From IMG/VR virus record IMGVR_UViG_3300034196_000117, positions 1-63,943 of that record: a DNA stretch of 63,943 nt; one strand, 5' to 3'. Below are positions 32,628 to 41,920 of the stretch, piece by piece; within the stretch, counting starts at the first letter, position 1; each line of letters opens with the position of its first letter. The notes beneath the pieces were generated by a model. That model did no database searches and was not told where the DNA came from. It was given only the letters and a program-made list of their open reading frames with translations. The position numbers were made by a program, and so were the translations under genes. Origin of the DNA: a virus.

Positions 32628-33161
32628 TTAAGCGTCTGGTTTAACTTCTGTCGCTGTAATAAAGAGAGTATTATCGTTAGATAACTTAACTTTTACTTTT
32701 TTGCCCACTTTAATATTGCCAATCCACTGCAGGTTAGTATTTTCTACTACAGAAAGACTGTTAGAAAAATCGCAAGTATCACCAAGTTTAACAGGGTCAT
32801 GTGGAGATTCTGAAGCAATGTATTCTTGTTTGTTAAGAACTAACATCAATTTAATATCATCATCTTTGATAGTGGAAGGATAAATAGTCGCAGTTATACC
32901 AAGATTAACTTTTTGTTTAGCTTCAAGCGTTGAAGTTTCAAATTCATCATTTAATGTAAGAAAGCATGTAGAACTTTTATCTTTATCTTCTTGTGCGATT
33001 TGAATAGGGATCATTTTACCAATGGGTGTCGTTAACGAAAAAGAAATGGTTCCCTTGTCATCTTTAAAATCAAAGTTATATAATTTTGGTATTTCATCAA
33101 CAGCATAAGCGGATATCGAAGCGATCAATAAAGATCCTGCAATAAAAATTTGTTTTAACAT
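32628..33161 (-). CDS. Secreted protein, third of a trio
   Basis: A 177-residue protein with a Sec signal ending ISAYA. The mature domain is beta-rich with two Cys (SSTCFL, GDTCDF) and a terminal block WIGNIKVGKKVKVKLSNDN followed by TLFITATE, matched in the next two genes. It is probably a periplasmic beta-sandwich. Its function is unknown. Confidence 0.75.
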   Translation of the reverse strand: MLKQIFIAGSLLIASISAYAVDEIPKLYNFDFKDDKGTISFSLTTPIGKMIPIQIAQEDKDKSSTCFLTLNDEFETSTLEAKQKVNLGITATIYPSTIKDDDIKLMLVLNKQEYIASESPHDPVKLGDTCDFSNSLSVVENTNLQWIGNIKVGKKVKVKLSNDNTLFITATEVKPDA

Positions 33162-33231
33162 TGTAATTCTCCTATAAAGTATAAATTATATCTTTTAAAA
33201 AGAGAATTGCAATCATATTAAAATATGGATT

Positions 33232-33753
33232 TTATGGTTCTGGATAACCTTCAATAACTTCCATATAAAGTTCATTATTGTTAGGAAGTTTTATAGTTTT
33301 CTTTTCACCAACATTAATATCACCAGCCCAGTTAACATCAATTAAAGTGGCTACATTATTAGCAATTGTACATTTGTCATTAATTTTAATAGAGTTTTCG
33401 GTTGAAAAATCTTCTTCATATTTAAGTGATATAATCATATGAAATGTATCTCTAATTTTTGAAATCGTAAAAACAGAAACGAACGTATCTGAGTCGGTTG
33501 CTGAATAAATTTCAATAGGTATAGGTGGAGCCAAAGGATCATCAACGTCAATAACACAATTAGAAATCTTATTCTTATCTTTCATTGAACCAATACCACC
33601 ATAGGACATATTACCTACCTCAAGCTCTTCAAATCCTATAATTTTGTTATGTTTGTCAGTAAAGTTAACAGTATAGACAGCATCGTCTATTTCTGCTGCA
33701 TGTATTAATCCTGACGCCAACAATACACCAATAGCCAATAATGATTTAAACAT
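33232..33753 (-). CDS. Secreted protein, second of a trio
   Basis: A 173-residue protein with signal peptide ending GLIHA. It shares one early Cys (SNCVID), a later Cys (NDKCTI) and the terminal WAGDINVGEKKTIKLPNNNE block with its paralogues. The Cys pair is probably a disulphide. Envelope protein of unknown role. Confidence 0.75.
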   Translation of the reverse strand: MFKSLLAIGVLLASGLIHAAEIDDAVYTVNFTDKHNKIIGFEELEVGNMSYGGIGSMKDKNKISNCVIDVDDPLAPPIPIEIYSATDSDTFVSVFTISKIRDTFHMIISLKYEEDFSTENSIKINDKCTIANNVATLIDVNWAGDINVGEKKTIKLPNNNELYMEVIEGYPEP

Positions 33754-33813
33754 AATGAAGTCTCCGAAGTTTACAAGTATTATACTCTCTTAACTTAAAT
33801 ATACAATGGACTT

Positions 33814-34323
33814 CTATTTAGATTTAGTTATCTGTAAATATAACTCGTTACCATCAGGAGTCACAATAATTGTAGTTTGTCCAATATTAAGGTTACCAAG
33901 CCATTTAATAGTAGGTGAAACACTGTTTAAGAAATCACACCGCTGATCGTTATTGGTTAAATTATCGTCTAATCTGATTTCTGGTTTGGTGTAGACCACC
34001 ATTACTTTAAATTGATCATTATTCTTAGATAATGTGTAAATAGAGATGTCAGCACCAATTCGTTTAATGTTATAAACAGATGTTTTGACATTTAAATCAT
34101 CAATTTCACCTAAACTGATCAGACAGTCTATTAAGGTATCTTCTTTTCCTTCTCCGATAGATGCATAGGATATTTGTCCAAGACTGGATGGAATAACAAG
34201 ATTAACCGTTTTATTTTTATCAGTGACCGTTATGTCATAGTTAGGGGATACGATGTCAGGATCGTTAGCATTGACCAACATACCACTCAAAAGCACAATA
34301 ATCAGGATTAGAAAATATTTCAT
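33814..34323 (-). CDS. Secreted protein, first of a trio
   Basis: A 169-residue protein with a signal peptide ending MLVNA. It has the family Cys pair (IDCLIS, DQRCDF) and the terminal WLGNLNIGQTTIIVTPDGNE block. It is divergently transcribed from the plus-strand operon at 34511 across an AT-rich regulatory region. Confidence 0.75.
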   Translation of the reverse strand: MKYFLILIIVLLSGMLVNANDPDIVSPNYDITVTDKNKTVNLVIPSSLGQISYASIGEGKEDTLIDCLISLGEIDDLNVKTSVYNIKRIGADISIYTLSKNNDQFKVMVVYTKPEIRLDDNLTNNDQRCDFLNSVSPTIKWLGNLNIGQTTIIVTPDGNELYLQITKSK

Positions 34324-34510
34324 AAGGTGCTCCTATTTTGCAAGACAGTGTATAGTATTAAAATAAATAAAGCAATCATACTTTGTATATATACACTATA
34401 ATGCTAATACATTGTGTATTACTTATAAATCAACATTATTTAATAAAATATAACCTGATTTTTTGACTTAAGTTTTCTTTGTTATATTATGCGATAAGGA
34501 GAATTTAAAT
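34324..34510. promoter_or_regulatory. Divergent regulatory region
   Basis: A 187-bp AT-rich interval between divergent operons. It holds the palindrome TGTATATATACA and three GTGTAT-type boxes (near 34346, 34386 and 34413) that could be operator half-sites, plus the plus-strand promoter at 34463-34490. Confidence 0.4.
34463..34490 (+). promoter_or_regulatory. Promoter of the 34.5-38.1 kb operon
   Basis: -35 TTGACT (34463-34468), 16-bp spacer, -10 TATTAT (34485-34490), followed by AAGGAG before the first ATG. Confidence 0.65.
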
Positions 34511-34999
34511 ATGAAAACAGCCATCATTAGTCAGTGTCAAAAATACCGTTATGAACTAGGTAGAGACTTCGTAGAAAACGCCAATAATCCCGCCATATTT
34601 TGTATGCTAAATCCAAGCACTGCAGATGCCATGCTTGATGATCCCACGATTAGACGATGTATTCAATTTGCGAAAGATAATGGATACGATTCACTCAAAG
34701 TAGTCAATCTTTATGCGTATCGTTCACCCACACCAAAAAGCCTGTGGTTAACCGAAGATCCGGTGGGTTGTGAAAATGATGAATATTTGAAGAAATTATT
34801 TACCAGTAATAAAAAAATCATTTGTGCTTGGGGTGGAAATGCCAAGATGAATAGAGTGATTGAAGTCTACAACATGCTGAGTGAGTTAGGCGTTGAAATG
34901 TATTGTTTAGGGACTACCAAAGCCGGTATGCCAAAACACCCATTGTACATAAAAGGCGATCAGACATTCATAGAATTTAAATTAAGTGAAGAAAAATGA
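34511..34999 (+). CDS. DUF1643 family protein
   Basis: The 162-residue protein matches the DUF1643 layout: an early RYELGR strand, CMLNPSTADA (about residues 31-40), DPTIRRC, VVNLYAYRSPTP, and the later CAWGG and CLGTTKAGMPKHPLY blocks. The conserved Asn, Ser/Thr, Asp and His suggest an enzyme, but no activity is known to me. It leads an operon with three membrane proteins; its TGA overlaps the next ATG. Confidence 0.85.
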   Translation: MKTAIISQCQKYRYELGRDFVENANNPAIFCMLNPSTADAMLDDPTIRRCIQFAKDNGYDSLKVVNLYAYRSPTPKSLWLTEDPVGCENDEYLKKLFTSNKKIICAWGGNAKMNRVIEVYNMLSELGVEMYCLGTTKAGMPKHPLYIKGDQTFIEFKLSEEK

Positions 35000-36027
35000 A
35001 AATTGAAAACATAATAAGCGGTAAACTTGTGATCGCAATAGCATTAATAAACGTAATACTAATTGCATTAAGTTACATGGGAATAACAGAAGCGGCTGGT
35101 TTTTTATACAGTACTGCTGGTCCTTACAAATATATAACTGGAACAGAATCAGAATATATAAAACTAAACACGAATTTAGTATTCAGTATAGTCTACATAT
35201 TATTTTATATCGTAAGCTATTTGTTAATATTATTATATTTTGGAAAAACAGCAACAACAAGAATAATAGCATTTGCTTTAAAAGTTCAAATATTGATTTA
35301 CAGCATTATATTTATTTTTTATGGTGCCATACAATCATTATCAGAAAATAAAATAAGAGTTTTAACTGAATACAATCCAACATCTTTTAATATTTATTGT
35401 TTAATAATAGCAGCGATTGCTGTCTATCTCTCAAATATTAATAACTTAAAGAATGTCAGAATGATGAGTCTAACAGCTATTGCTTGTCTAAGCGTAGCAA
35501 TTTTAATTAACTTTCAAGGAAATATTTTAAGTGCTAGTATCACAAATATAATCACTGAACATAGTATGGCATTTAACAAAGAAGGAACACCACTTTATAA
35601 ACACAAGGCTACGTTGCTAAGTGGAGAGAGCCTACCAGATGGTGTAGTCACCATAGAAAGAGCAACAGAAAACTATACTGATTATGTTAAATTATTTCAT
35701 TATCTTACATATAATGAATTCAGTAATGAAGACATCTTTGAGATAATGGAAAAGTTTCATGATAATTTTATACCAAAAGATGAAGCGTATTTGAAAAGTA
35801 AAATTGGTTATGAAATAAAAGCAACAAAAATACATCAATATAATAATTTAATGAAATATAAAGATGAAGACATAAGGTTAATTAATATATACAAAAAAGA
35901 TGGTGTTAAGGCTGCAATGCAAGCACTAAATGAAACAAAGAATAAAACATTATTGTCAGCTTTAATAAAAATAAAGAAAAATAAAGAAAATATTAACTTA
36001 GGGGAAAAAAATGAAAATAATAGGTAA
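34996..36027 (+). CDS. Five-helix membrane protein, first of a plus-strand trio
   Basis: A 343-residue protein with an N-terminal membrane helix, four more in residues 55-180, and a soluble helical C-terminal half of about 165 residues. Shared blocks with the next two genes are GTxxEYxxxxxxYxFSxxYI near residue 50 and SNEDIFEIMEKFHDN near 245. It is coupled to the DUF1643 gene by ATGA overlap. Its function is unknown. Confidence 0.75.
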   Translation: MKIENIISGKLVIAIALINVILIALSYMGITEAAGFLYSTAGPYKYITGTESEYIKLNTNLVFSIVYILFYIVSYLLILLYFGKTATTRIIAFALKVQILIYSIIFIFYGAIQSLSENKIRVLTEYNPTSFNIYCLIIAAIAVYLSNINNLKNVRMMSLTAIACLSVAILINFQGNILSASITNIITEHSMAFNKEGTPLYKHKATLLSGESLPDGVVTIERATENYTDYVKLFHYLTYNEFSNEDIFEIMEKFHDNFIPKDEAYLKSKIGYEIKATKIHQYNNLMKYKDEDIRLINIYKKDGVKAAMQALNETKNKTLLSALIKIKKNKENINLGEKNENNR

Positions 36028-37027
36028 TAAAGTAGCATTAGCGTTTTTGCTCATAAATATGGCATTGATTACAATTGGATATTTTGGAGTAATGAACTCT
36101 GCAGGATTTTTAAATGGTCTGATAGCAACAGCCGATTTAACAACAGGCACACCAGAAGAGTATTGGACAGCAAAAAAAGATTATTATTTTAGTATCGTTT
36201 TTATAGCTTTTTTTGTGATTAACTACCTAGTAATCCTTTTTTATAGAGGACAAGGCGAAATCATGCGAAAGGTGTCAGCCGCTTTAATCCTACAATTGTT
36301 TATCACCACCGTGATCAGTATAATCACAGTGTTTATTATTGACGGCTATAATAAAACGCCAATTGAAGCATTTGAACCTTCTACATTTGGTATTTATTAT
36401 GTCATTGTAGCAATTGCTAGTGCCATATTAGTCTATAACTTTAATTTCAAAAACAAAGTAGGTCTAGTTGCTGTAACCTCAGCATGTTTACTGGTTTCAT
36501 TTATTTTGAATATAGAAAATAATATTTTAAGAGTTGATTTGGCAAACAAATCAGCAATTGTTATGAGTAAACTAAAACCTGTTGGCTCACCACTTATGAA
36601 ACATAAGGTCACTTTATTCGGGGCTGAAAGTTATGAAGACGGTGTATCTACCTTAGATAGATTGACGGAGAACCAAACTAATTACCTTGATCTCTTGGTT
36701 TATGCTGGAATAAATAAGCCAAGTAATGAAGAACTATTTAAAATGGTAGAAAACTTTCATGCTAATCACGTTCATTATGATGAATCCTATTTGAAAGAAA
36801 AAATGGGCGATGATGCCAAACAAACGAAGTTAGCTATTAATAACAAAATGCATTTATATAAAGAAAATGACATGAAAATCATTAATATTTATAAAACACA
36901 AGGTTTAGAAGCCGCACTAAAAGAAATAGAAGTATCAAAGAAAGGTTCGATATTAAGATTACTTATTAGTGCCGAGAAACAGGAACCAAAGAAAGTTGAA
37001 AAAAAGAAAGAAATTGTCAATAATTAA
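36011..37027 (+). CDS. Five-helix membrane protein, second of the trio
   Basis: A 338-residue protein whose start lies 17 nt inside the previous gene, with AGGGG upstream. It has the same helix layout and the same ILRVDLANKSAIV and PSNEELFKMVENFHAN blocks as its paralogues. A hairpin follows it (37041-37070) and may reduce expression of the third copy. Confidence 0.75.
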   Translation: MKIIGNKVALAFLLINMALITIGYFGVMNSAGFLNGLIATADLTTGTPEEYWTAKKDYYFSIVFIAFFVINYLVILFYRGQGEIMRKVSAALILQLFITTVISIITVFIIDGYNKTPIEAFEPSTFGIYYVIVAIASAILVYNFNFKNKVGLVAVTSACLLVSFILNIENNILRVDLANKSAIVMSKLKPVGSPLMKHKVTLFGAESYEDGVSTLDRLTENQTNYLDLLVYAGINKPSNEELFKMVENFHANHVHYDESYLKEKMGDDAKQTKLAINNKMHLYKENDMKIINIYKTQGLEAALKEIEVSKKGSILRLLISAEKQEPKKVEKKKEIVNN

Positions 37028-37040
37028 TAAGAATAAAAAA

Positions 37041-37070
37041 TAAACCAATCTGCCTGATTGGTTTATTATC
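37041..37070 (+). terminator. Hairpin between the second and third trio genes
   Basis: A perfect 9-bp AAACCAATC/GATTGGTTT stem with a five-base loop and a TTATT tail, a partial terminator within the operon. Confidence 0.6.
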
Positions 37071-37091
37071 ATTGTGATAGAGAGAAAAAAA

Positions 37092-38108
37092 ATGAAAATA
37101 ATAACAACGAAAGTAATGCTCAACATATTAGCTATTAATATCATATACATTATTATTGGATATTTTGGCTGGTTAGATACAACAGGCTATATAAATAAAG
37201 TATTGTATCAAGACGAAATGTTAACAGGAACACCAACTGAATATTGGAGAGTGACATTAAGTTATTATTTCAGTGTAACTTATATTATGCTTCCAATACT
37301 AAATATTATCACCATTATTCTGTATACTGGGTCAGGTGAAACTAGTCAAAAAGTAGCAACAGCATTAAAGGTTCAAATTGTTTTACTGATATTGATTAAA
37401 TTTCTTACAACGTCTAATTTTTTAACACAGTATAGCGAAGAATTAATCACAGATACAAAGTCAATGAGTTTTGAATATTACTACATCATTATTTCTATTT
37501 TGACTGTGTTATTCGTATACAGGAAAGACCTCAAAAACATAAAAATGATAGCAACAATTTCAGTGTCTTTTATGTTGTTAACACTGATCATGAATTTACA
37601 TGTAAATATTTTAAGAGTAAACATGTATAACAGAGTAATTGAGGCAATCAGTAAATACACAACCGCAGGCACACCTGTCATTAAAGCAAAAGTCAACCTA
37701 TTAAATGTTGAGTTCTATAATGATGGATTGATGTCAGTGGAAAGATCATCTAATGATTATAAAGATTTTATGGGGCTGTTCATATATGTAAGAACTAACA
37801 AACCATCTAATGATGAAATTTTTAAGATAGTCGAAACTTTTTATGCAAAATATGAAACAATAAATAATGAATATTTAAAAGAAAAGTTGGGTAAGTATTA
37901 TGAAGGGACAAAAGTAGGTAGATACAATCGTCTACTTCAACATAAAGACAACGATTTACATTTGCTTGATGTCTATAAAAATAAAGGGTTGTCGGTTGCA
38001 ATGAACGAAATTGAAAAGATGAAAAAAGACAAGAAACAATCCATTATTTATCTATTCATTAAGACAGTTGAAAATGTGAAAGAACTTGAAAATCCTTTTT
38101 TAATTTAA
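37092..38108 (+). CDS. Five-helix membrane protein, third of the trio
   Basis: The start at 37092 (MKIITTKV) has AGAGAG upstream and gives 338 residues, the same length as the second copy. It has the same topology and the PSNDEIFKIVETFYAK block. It ends facing 38105-38338 on the other strand with a 4-nt overlap and no hairpin between. Confidence 0.75.
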   Translation: MKIITTKVMLNILAINIIYIIIGYFGWLDTTGYINKVLYQDEMLTGTPTEYWRVTLSYYFSVTYIMLPILNIITIILYTGSGETSQKVATALKVQIVLLILIKFLTTSNFLTQYSEELITDTKSMSFEYYYIIISILTVLFVYRKDLKNIKMIATISVSFMLLTLIMNLHVNILRVNMYNRVIEAISKYTTAGTPVIKAKVNLLNVEFYNDGLMSVERSSNDYKDFMGLFIYVRTNKPSNDEIFKIVETFYAKYETINNEYLKEKLGKYYEGTKVGRYNRLLQHKDNDLHLLDVYKNKGLSVAMNEIEKMKKDKKQSIIYLFIKTVENVKELENPFLI

Positions 38109-38338
38109 AATTGCAACTCACTCAAATATTTTTCGATTTTTGTTTTAACATACATAATATCACCTTGTGGGCCATACAAAACAAACTTGTTTTCGAAAAT
38201 CCACATGGACTCTTGATATTGAATAGGCCAGCCCTTATTTTCAATAATATCATCCAAGTATTGACGAACAGTCCGTAAGTAATACCATCCAATATAGAAG
38301 GTAGTTGAAATCATTTCAGTGGATTCGCCGCGACTCAT
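38105..38338 (-). CDS. Small hypothetical protein
   Basis: A 77-residue soluble protein rich in Tyr/Trp with AAGGAG upstream. It overlaps the end of the convergent trio by 4 nt. No domain is recognised. Confidence 0.65.
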   Translation of the reverse strand: MSRGESTEMISTTFYIGWYYLRTVRQYLDDIIENKGWPIQYQESMWIFENKFVLYGPQGDIMYVKTKIEKYLSELQF

Positions 38339-38411
38339 GTGTTATCTCCTTTGCCTCAAAGCAATGCAAGTCATTAGCCTCATTATAACAGAACCATAAT
38401 AATTAAACAAT

Positions 38412-38441
38412 AAAAAACCCCACCGAAGTGAGGTTTTTTTA
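38412..38441 (-). terminator. Intrinsic terminator after 38463-38882
   Basis: An ACCTCAC/GTGGGGT-type stem with a TTCG loop and T runs on both sides. Confidence 0.65.
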
Positions 38442-38462
38442 TAACATAATGCTAAGATTAAA

Positions 38463-38882
38463 TTATTCAGCTTTCACCAAAAATTTATCATACAACGCTT
38501 TCAGGTTCACATACACTTTTGAATACTCGTAGTAGTTAAAATAGTAATCTGGTTCTTCATCAAATGAATGCCTTTGAACCATTGATTCTATTACTGAACT
38601 GTCAACGTCATCACGACCTAGACTTCTCAACAATCCCAAAACTTCTGGAATAATCTCTTGTTCACCTTCACTGTCTACGGTTCTATTCAAATACTCATAG
38701 CAATCGTTGCCTGAGACACCACCAGAAACCCAAACTTTTTCGATCACAGCAGTTTCCAGCACTTTGTCATCTAACGCTTCAATACACTGTTCGGTTAACG
38801 AGTAATCACGCGAAGTTAAAACATCCACGGACACATTTGCAAACACTACTGCTTTTTTTACAAACTCTTTAAACTCAATCAT
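38463..38882 (-). CDS. Hypothetical protein, paralogue of 38944-39372
   Basis: A 139-residue soluble acidic protein. Shared with its neighbour: EFKEFVKKA at the start, KVWVSGGVSGNDC in the middle and YYFNYYEYSKVYVNLKALYD at the end. It is a tandem duplication of unknown function. SD AAGGAG. Confidence 0.75.
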   Translation of the reverse strand: MIEFKEFVKKAVVFANVSVDVLTSRDYSLTEQCIEALDDKVLETAVIEKVWVSGGVSGNDCYEYLNRTVDSEGEQEIIPEVLGLLRSLGRDDVDSSVIESMVQRHSFDEEPDYYFNYYEYSKVYVNLKALYDKFLVKAE

Positions 38883-38943
38883 AATTTTTCTCCTTATATA
38901 ATCGTCACTAGATTCATAGGATATAATTATTAATTGTTATTGC

Positions 38944-39372
38944 TTACTCATCATTGTCGCAATACACCACATCATACAACTCTTTCAAATTTACATAAAG
39001 CCGTGCATAGTTGGTATAGTTACCATAATAATCACTTGAATCACTCAGGTCAGTCGATTTAACCAATGGCTGAACAGTTGCCATATAATCAACAAAACTA
39101 ATATCAGACCGGCCAACGGCTTTCAGAACCTTAGCCACATCAGGCGTGATATCTTCTGGCGTATCACCACTACGTGAATAACCTTCACCACCCCAGCAGC
39201 TTTTACCTGTATGACCACCAGAAACCCAAGTACGCTCAAAGAAAAGCGATTCCAATTCACTATCGCTCAGTGAAGGCAGTTCTTTTCTAGAAACTGTACC
39301 ATATACAGCCTGAGTATCTTGATATAAAGTAACAGCTTCGAAAGCTTTTTCAACAAATTCTCTAAATTCCAT
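38944..39372 (-). CDS. Hypothetical protein, paralogue of 38463-38882
   Basis: A 142-residue protein with the same EFREFVEKAF start, RTWVSGGHTGKSC centre and YYGNYTNYARLYVNLKELYD end. It lies 2 nt downstream of 39375-39749, so co-transcribed. Its function is unknown. Confidence 0.75.
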   Translation of the reverse strand: MEFREFVEKAFEAVTLYQDTQAVYGTVSRKELPSLSDSELESLFFERTWVSGGHTGKSCWGGEGYSRSGDTPEDITPDVAKVLKAVGRSDISFVDYMATVQPLVKSTDLSDSSDYYGNYTNYARLYVNLKELYDVVYCDNDE

Positions 39373-39374
39373 AC

Positions 39375-39749
39375 TTACTCCTTTGACCGCTCCACGGCCA
39401 ATGCAAAAAGGTTATCAAATGTTTTCGAAGTGATATTAAACCACATCGAAGACTTATCATAGCTTACAAAAATTTCTGCTTCCAGACCTTTTACAGAAAT
39501 CGTAAAGATTGTATCAAGGTCTTCTGTTTTTTCAATATCTTGCAAAGCACGCGGAACAACATCATTCCAATGCAAACGCATGGTGCCTACCCCATCTTTA
39601 AACATAAGACACGAAACTTGTTTAATGGGTTCAAAGTCATCTTGAACTTGTTTACCACCACGAAACAGTTGATTGATCAACTTATTAATAGGCTGGTTAG
39701 CCAGAAAATGAGTGACAGCTTCTTGAATAACTACGTGTGCAATTTTCAT
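39375..39749 (-). CDS. Hypothetical protein (124 residues)
   Basis: A soluble alpha/beta protein with no recognised domain and SD GAG. It leads the pair of paralogues at 38.5-39.4 kb. Confidence 0.65.
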   Translation of the reverse strand: MKIAHVVIQEAVTHFLANQPINKLINQLFRGGKQVQDDFEPIKQVSCLMFKDGVGTMRLHWNDVVPRALQDIEKTEDLDTIFTISVKGLEAEIFVSYDKSSMWFNITSKTFDNLFALAVERSKE

Positions 39750-39813
39750 GATTGATATCTCGTTCTTTTTGAATGTGCCTAATTATAGCAAAAATCGAAA
39801 ATTAAAGCAACTG

Positions 39814-40074
39814 TTAAGCTTTGAGTTTTGCTTCTTCTTTTCGGTCTTGACACACCTGTTGACGACGCATGATTTCAGCTTTTCTTTCTGAAAATTTGAC
39901 CACATCTTCATGCTCTTGATATTCTTTCATAACCTGTTTTTGCTCAGCCATCGACGTAGCAGAAGCTTGATTCTTAATCATAGCGGCCAATAGTTCTTGT
40001 TCTTTTCTGTAAAGGCGTGTCAAGTCCAATGCAATGACTTGTTCATCATAATAGTTCAACGGTTCTGAAATCAT
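39814..40074 (-). CDS. Small coiled-coil protein
   Basis: An 86-residue protein, almost wholly helical and highly charged (KQVMKEYQEHEDVVKFSERK), probably a coiled coil. GGAG precedes the ATG. It lies directly downstream of the phosphoesterase gene. Confidence 0.65.
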   Translation of the reverse strand: MISEPLNYYDEQVIALDLTRLYRKEQELLAAMIKNQASATSMAEQKQVMKEYQEHEDVVKFSERKAEIMRRQQVCQDRKEEAKLKA

Positions 40075-40107
40075 TGTATATACTCCAAAAATTAAGGTAA
40101 TAAGGGG

Positions 40108-40872
40108 TTACTTCAAGTCAACCAATTTAAAGTGAAATTCTGGGTTAACACTGTCTGGATATCCCACAGGCTCACACACCACATGAACATCGCCCAACAT
40201 GTAATCAGCCGAAGTATGCATATGACCATGAATAGCAACCTTAGCCAACGAATTTCCAATAAAGTTGTCCAAATGATTGGTAAAGTAATGGTTCATCTTT
40301 AAATCTGCTGGATGGTCACGGTAGCTTGTGTGAACACTTTGGTGAGAAAAACCATAATGAGTCACCAGAACTTTCACATAACCATTGTCATCATACAAAG
40401 CATTTTTCAAATAATCATATGACTTTTCAAACTCTTCATAAATTTCTTGTGCAGTGATATATTCATCATTATTAGCATTCAAGATTTTTTGAAAGTCTTT
40501 GATCTCAATAGCCGCATTATACATGGTGTGAAAATCTTGGCGATTAAAATCGACCCACAAAGTAGAACCAATAAACTCAATGTCGTCAATAACCACAGAT
40601 GAGTTATCCAAAAAGTGAAAGTTATCAATCTTGACAGAGTTCCAAAAGTCACGGACTTCTTTCAAGGTGAAGCCATAGAATTCATGGTTACCCAAGATAT
40701 AAATGACCGTGTATTTACTGGCACAGTCTTTGATAAATTCAAGGTGAGACTGGTTACTACCAATATCCCCAGCCAAGATCAAAAACTTCACACCATCAAT
40801 CACAGGAATATTAATATTGTTCCTGTATTCAAGGTGAAGGTCGCTCATAACAAGGGCTTTTACAGTGGACAT
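40108..40872 (-). CDS. Calcineurin-like metallophosphoesterase
   Basis: The 254-residue protein has all metal-binding motifs of the family: DLH (residues 11-13), GDIG (35-38), GNHE (61-64), TH (171-172) and GHMH (216-219). It hydrolyses phosphomono- or diesters with two metal ions; the substrate is not visible. With two RNA ligases in the same window an end-processing role in RNA repair is conceivable, but it could equally be a cyclic nucleotide or Ap4A hydrolase. Confidence 0.88.
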   Translation of the reverse strand: MSTVKALVMSDLHLEYRNNINIPVIDGVKFLILAGDIGSNQSHLEFIKDCASKYTVIYILGNHEFYGFTLKEVRDFWNSVKIDNFHFLDNSSVVIDDIEFIGSTLWVDFNRQDFHTMYNAAIEIKDFQKILNANNDEYITAQEIYEEFEKSYDYLKNALYDDNGYVKVLVTHYGFSHQSVHTSYRDHPADLKMNHYFTNHLDNFIGNSLAKVAIHGHMHTSADYMLGDVHVVCEPVGYPDSVNPEFHFKLVDLK

Positions 40873-40926
40873 GACAGACTCCGAATCAATTAAGTTCGTG
40901 TATTATACACAAAAATACTGTTTAGA

Positions 40927-41205
40927 TCAAGATTTACTTTTTTTCTTGAAAAACAAACGGTCGGGAATGCCATATTTTTTACGCTTGGAAAAATCATTGT
41001 CATAGACAGCAATCATAAAAATGAGGATATAGAGTGCTGAAAGAGAGTTTGCCATGTCAGAGTCTGGAACTTTCAGAACATACTTGAAAAAGGGGATAAC
41101 AAAGACCATGTAGGTAGGAATAAGAACAACAAACAGGCGAGTAACGGTGTTATACCAGAACCAAGTCCATGCAGCACCAAGGCCAAACAGAATTTTGCTC
41201 ATCAT
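40927..41205 (-). CDS. Small membrane protein
   Basis: The start at 41205 (MMSKILF) has GAGG at suitable spacing. An ATG two codons earlier is too close to it. The 92-residue protein has two or three membrane helices and a basic tail (FFKKKSKS) that would stay in the cytoplasm. Its function is unknown. Confidence 0.6.
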   Translation of the reverse strand: MMSKILFGLGAAWTWFWYNTVTRLFVVLIPTYMVFVIPFFKYVLKVPDSDMANSLSALYILIFMIAVYDNDFSKRKKYGIPDRLFFKKKSKS

Positions 41206-41245
41206 CGTCATTATCCTCAAATGTGTGTAGAGTATTATACCACAA

Positions 41246-41833
41246 TCAAACGAATTCCACCATACCTTCATGATGACGACTGTAAGTATACCAGCTTTTT
41301 GCGGTATCTTTCCACTTGTTAGAATTATAAGGTGCCACAACAGGGCAGAACGATGGCATTTCAGCTTGAACAAGGTCAAACGTTTTCCCAGTAGCGGCTA
41401 ACATGTGAACATGCGTATCATCACTGACATAAAGATCTTGAAGCTGCTCGTTTAACACGCTCATCATAGCATGTCCAATACCTTTCTTACGAAACTCTGG
41501 TTTAACATAAGTGCCGACCAAACCAATCATCGTATAACGACGTTTTTTGTTGTTCAACGTAAACTTTGGATCAATGGTATCATTAACAATGTAGTGTTCC
41601 AGAACAAGCAGTCCCACGGGTTTCTTGTCAACACGACAAACCACTGTAGAAAAATGACTAACTTTGATAAAGGTAACATCACCCATAGGGCGAACTTCAT
41701 CCCCTTCCAAAATATAGAAAGCGTTGTTCTCAAAACGGCTAGAGCGGTGTTCTTTCTCGAAAAGCTTATGACGCTTGATGAGATTAGCCATTTTTCGGTT
41801 GTCGTGAATTTCCGTATACTTAATGTCGAACAT
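41246..41833 (-). CDS. GNAT-family N-acetyltransferase (195 residues)
   Basis: The protein has the GNAT core with motif A GTYVKPEFRKKGIGHAMM near residues 110-127, preceded by the strand KPVGLLVLEHY. It is longer than the other two GNAT genes here and not closely alike. Substrate unknown. It lies directly upstream of the small membrane protein. Confidence 0.78.
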   Translation of the reverse strand: MFDIKYTEIHDNRKMANLIKRHKLFEKEHRSSRFENNAFYILEGDEVRPMGDVTFIKVSHFSTVVCRVDKKPVGLLVLEHYIVNDTIDPKFTLNNKKRRYTMIGLVGTYVKPEFRKKGIGHAMMSVLNEQLQDLYVSDDTHVHMLAATGKTFDLVQAEMPSFCPVVAPYNSNKWKDTAKSWYTYSRHHEGMVEFV

Positions 41834-41920
41834 AATTACGCTCTCTAAAAGGATGTCTAATTATAACATAATCGCAAAAAAAACAAAAGTAAAATTAAAA
41901 GTGAAAACATTATAATGCCA

